Position numbers and translations under genes: made by a program. A DNA stretch of 6,889 bases, from assembly GCA_902464015.1 (NCBI GenBank), contig CABQHM010000103.1:1-6889 (forward strand). Reading direction: 5' to 3'. The notes under the pieces were generated by a model that searched no databases, was not told the DNA's origin, and saw nothing but the letters and a program-made list of their open reading frames with translations. Positions 5,689-6,889 of the stretch are shown here, in pieces. The stretch is from an uncultured Coriobacteriales bacterium. Its GTDB lineage: Bacteria; Actinomycetota; Coriobacteriia; Coriobacteriales; UMGS124. Numbering within the stretch: position 1 is the stretch's first letter; every line of letters starts with the position of its first letter.

Positions 5689-6651
5689 TTGAATCTCGCA
5701 CAGGCGATAGAGCACGCAACAGCCCTGGCACTGCCGGGGTTCTTTAGCGATGACGCGACGCTCACTGCCGATCGCGAGCGCAACGAGGAGGCTATCTCGC
5801 TGCTCCTGGCGGCTTGGAAGGACGCCCCCGCCGGAGCGGAGCCCGTGCCTTTTAGGGCGATTCTCGATCTTGCGGACCGCAACCGCGAGGCGTGCGACGA
5901 GTTCGGCGCCGCGCGCCTGCGTGATACTCGCGGTACGAGCCTGTCGCGAGGCCTCACGGAGGCCGACCTTGTGCGCGGCGTGGCCGCCTTGCAGCGCCGC
6001 AGCTTCGAAGATGTGGCGCGCGAGGCCGGTGCCGGCGCAAAAGACCTGGCAAGCGCCTATGTCAACGCGCCGGTATCGGGCACCGTGGTGGGCATCGACA
6101 TCGAGACCACCGATCGCTACCCCGACCGCGGCTATATCCTCAACGTGGGCCTGCAGGTCATGCGCCTGGGTCCCGACACCACCTGCGACGAGGGCTACGT
6201 CGCCTATTGCGGCGTGCCCGCCATGTACAAGGAGCTGGGCATTCCCTTAAGCGACATCCACCATATCGAGTGGGCCGACGTTGAAGGCAAGAAGCCCTTC
6301 CGCAAGAACAAGGAGCTGCAGAAGGCGATTTTGGCAGCCCTCACCACGTATCCCTACATGGCGCACAATGCGGCGTTCGAGGATTCCTGGTTCATGCTTC
6401 ATCTCGACGGGTACGCGGAGGCGCGCAAAGCGGGGAAGATCATTCCCATCGACACGCGCGACATCTGCCGTCGCCTCGATCCTGAGGTGCGCATTCTGCC
6501 GCGCGAGTCCTCGCCTGCCTCACTTGAGAACTGGGCCCGCCGTCGCGGCACGCTCAAGCCGTCCGAAAAGGAACGCCACCTTGGTTTGGACGACGTCGAC
6601 CTCATGCTGCGCACGGTCCAGGCGGAGTTCAAAGAGCGCAACATGTTCTAG
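5689..6651 (+). CDS. DEDDh 3'-5' exonuclease (DnaQ/RNase T superfamily) with extra N-terminal region
   Basis: The C-terminal part (about 130-310) is a DEDDh exonuclease fold that removes nucleotides from 3' ends with two metal ions. Exo I is VVGIDIETT (133-141) with D137 and E139; Exo II is AHNAAFEDSWF (225-235) with D232; Exo III is HLGLDD (297-302), with H297 and D302 in the H-x4-D spacing of the DEDDh class. All catalytic residues are present. Residues 1-130 are not part of this fold. They are Ala/Arg/Glu-rich and mostly helical, and the end (RRSFEDVAREAGAGAKDLAS, 103-122) could be a small helix-turn-helix. The whole is 320 residues, longer than a stand-alone DnaQ-like domain. Substrate (DNA or RNA) cannot be told; roles in replication proofreading, repair or RNA turnover all fit. 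The TTG start is supported by AAGGAG seven bases upstream. The unknown gene ends 42 bases before it, suggesting a two-gene operon. Confidence 0.88.
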   Translation: MNLAQAIEHATALALPGFFSDDATLTADRERNEEAISLLLAAWKDAPAGAEPVPFRAILDLADRNREACDEFGAARLRDTRGTSLSRGLTEADLVRGVAALQRRSFEDVAREAGAGAKDLASAYVNAPVSGTVVGIDIETTDRYPDRGYILNVGLQVMRLGPDTTCDEGYVAYCGVPAMYKELGIPLSDIHHIEWADVEGKKPFRKNKELQKAILAALTTYPYMAHNAAFEDSWFMLHLDGYAEARKAGKIIPIDTRDICRRLDPEVRILPRESSPASLENWARRRGTLKPSEKERHLGLDDVDLMLRTVQAEFKERNMF

Positions 6652-6744
6652 ACGATAACAAGTGGGGCGTACGGCGTTTCACCATGTAGCATCGCAGGTA
6701 GAAACCGTGTTCGATGAAGACGGCCGGCCACAATCATCGTCTAG
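6648..6744 (+). repeat. Long-range 9-bp inverted repeat overlapping the exonuclease stop codon
   Basis: CTAGACGAT (6648-6656) includes the stop codon TAG and is the exact reverse complement of ATCGTCTAG (6736-6744); 79 bases lie between. Inside, GTTTC (6676-6680) can pair with GAAAC (6701-6705), and ACG (6671-6673) with CGT (6706-6708). A rival helix, CGATGA (6712-6717) with TCATCG (6734-6739), would compete with the right arm. The palindrome GGCCGGCC lies at 6722-6729. The piece could be a structured 3' untranslated region or a small inverted-repeat element; no target duplication is seen beside it. Confidence 0.45.
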
Positions 6745-6889
6745 CGCGCGAGCCCATTTTGGGACCCGGCGCTCGTGCGATACCAAACTGCCTCAGCAGA
6801 GCGTTCCCAGCAATGCGGGAGCAGCTGTCAGCAGTCGTGCCTTACACGCTCCCAGTAGTGCGGGAGCTACTGCCAGCAGTCGTGCCTTA
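6707..6889 (+). CDS. Possible small reading frame through the terminal repeats, 3' end outside window
   Basis: From the TAA at 6656-6658 this frame stays open to the window edge. GTG 6707 has a weak AGGT (6696-6699) seven bases upstream; GTG 6662 is the other candidate, without any such site. The product begins MFDEDGRPQSSSARAHFGTR and runs into 15-residue units, VPSNAGAAVSSRALH then APSSAGATASSRAL. Of the six base differences between the two repeat units, two are silent in this frame and four give mild changes (V/A, N/S, A/T, V/A), milder than in the other two forward frames. Against it: short, low-complexity, no good ribosome site, and open frames are common at this GC content. A second frame is also open (from ATG 6714). 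Confidence 0.25.
   Translation, partial: MFDEDGRPQSSSSARAHFGTRRSCDTKLPQQSVPSNAGAAVSSRALHAPSSAGATASSRAL
6745..6779 (+). other. Strong 9-bp hairpin, possible terminator without T-run
   Basis: CGCGCGAGC (6745-6753) pairs with GCTCGTGCG (6771-6779), nine pairs with one G-U, around a 17-base loop in which CCCA and TGGG could form an alternative helix. The stem starts immediately after the right arm of the inverted repeat. The following bases (ATACCAAACTG) are not T-rich, so it is not a standard intrinsic terminator, though it may be a pause or processing site after the exonuclease gene. Confidence 0.4.
6802..6889 (+). repeat. 45-bp tandem repeat, one full and one cut copy at the window edge
   Basis: The unit at 6802-6846 recurs at 6847-6889 with 37 of 43 bases identical; the second copy runs off the window two bases short of complete. 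The last 16 shared bases (CAGCAGTCGTGCCTTA) are identical. A shorter related fragment, CTGCCTCAGCAGAG, precedes the first copy at 6789-6802. Each copy can fold as CTCCC/GGGAG or, in the second, CAGTAG/CTACTG. The period is a multiple of three. More copies probably follow to the right. Confidence 0.8.

Noticed and set aside
4654..5715. 353-codon minus-strand reading frame opposite the unknown gene
   Set aside because: The + strand frame has a strong ribosome site and protein-like composition, while the minus frame is rich in Val-Gly-His-Ala typical of antisense shadows and would overlap the next gene.
6802..6889. CRISPR array
   Set aside because: The 45-bp period is too short for repeat plus spacer, similarity extends across the whole unit with no variable spacer, and no cas gene is in view.
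6714..6889. Second open frame through the terminal repeats (from ATG 6714)
   Set aside because: No ribosome site precedes it, and every codon that differs between the two repeat copies gives an amino-acid change in this frame.

Overview
The window is GC-rich, and every gene I accept lies on the + strand. It looks like a chromosomal stretch from a high-GC, Gram-positive anaerobe, most likely class Coriobacteriia (Collinsella/Olsenella-like). This placement is inferred from the style of the sortase-anchored surface protein, the codon use, the Gram-positive type TcdA with its CxxxCxC cysteine cluster, and the short genes with clear Shine-Dalgarno sites and GTG/TTG starts. No 16S or other taxonomic marker is present.

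Layout: (1) 2-559 is the C-terminal end of a secreted, wall-anchored surface protein: an InlB B-type repeat, a ten-unit six-residue Pro/Asp/Gln stalk, an LPKTA sorting signal, a membrane helix and a basic tail. A 9-bp hairpin and a rho-independent terminator (638-678) follow. (2) 858-3364 is a probable two-gene operon: tcdA (E1-like enzyme for cyclic t6A modification of tRNA), then, 23 bases on, a MocR/GabR-type regulator (winged helix plus PLP-binding aminotransferase fold). The regulator's linker is stretched by a degenerate 12-residue (36-bp) tandem repeat. (3) 3531-4523 is argC (type 2 N-acetyl-gamma-glutamyl-phosphate reductase), with its own candidate promoter and a small dyad upstream, and no other arginine gene in view. 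(4) 4648-6651 is a second probable pair: a protein of a family I do not recognise and, 42 bases on, a DEDDh 3'-5' exonuclease with an uncharacterised N-terminal region. (5) 6652-6889 is a structured, repeat-rich tail: a long-range 9-bp inverted repeat that overlaps the exonuclease stop, a 9-bp hairpin, and the start of a 45-bp tandem repeat cut by the window edge, possibly inside a small reading frame.

No single pathway unites the genes: the window holds cell surface, tRNA modification, PLP-dependent regulation, arginine synthesis and nucleic-acid processing. I see no phage, transposase, CRISPR array, tRNA or rRNA gene, and no clear new multi-gene system. The most unusual signals are the codon-phased tandem repeats (18, 36 and 45 bp), especially the one in the regulator's linker and the one at the right edge. 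The unknown-protein/exonuclease pair is the best candidate for an undescribed function.
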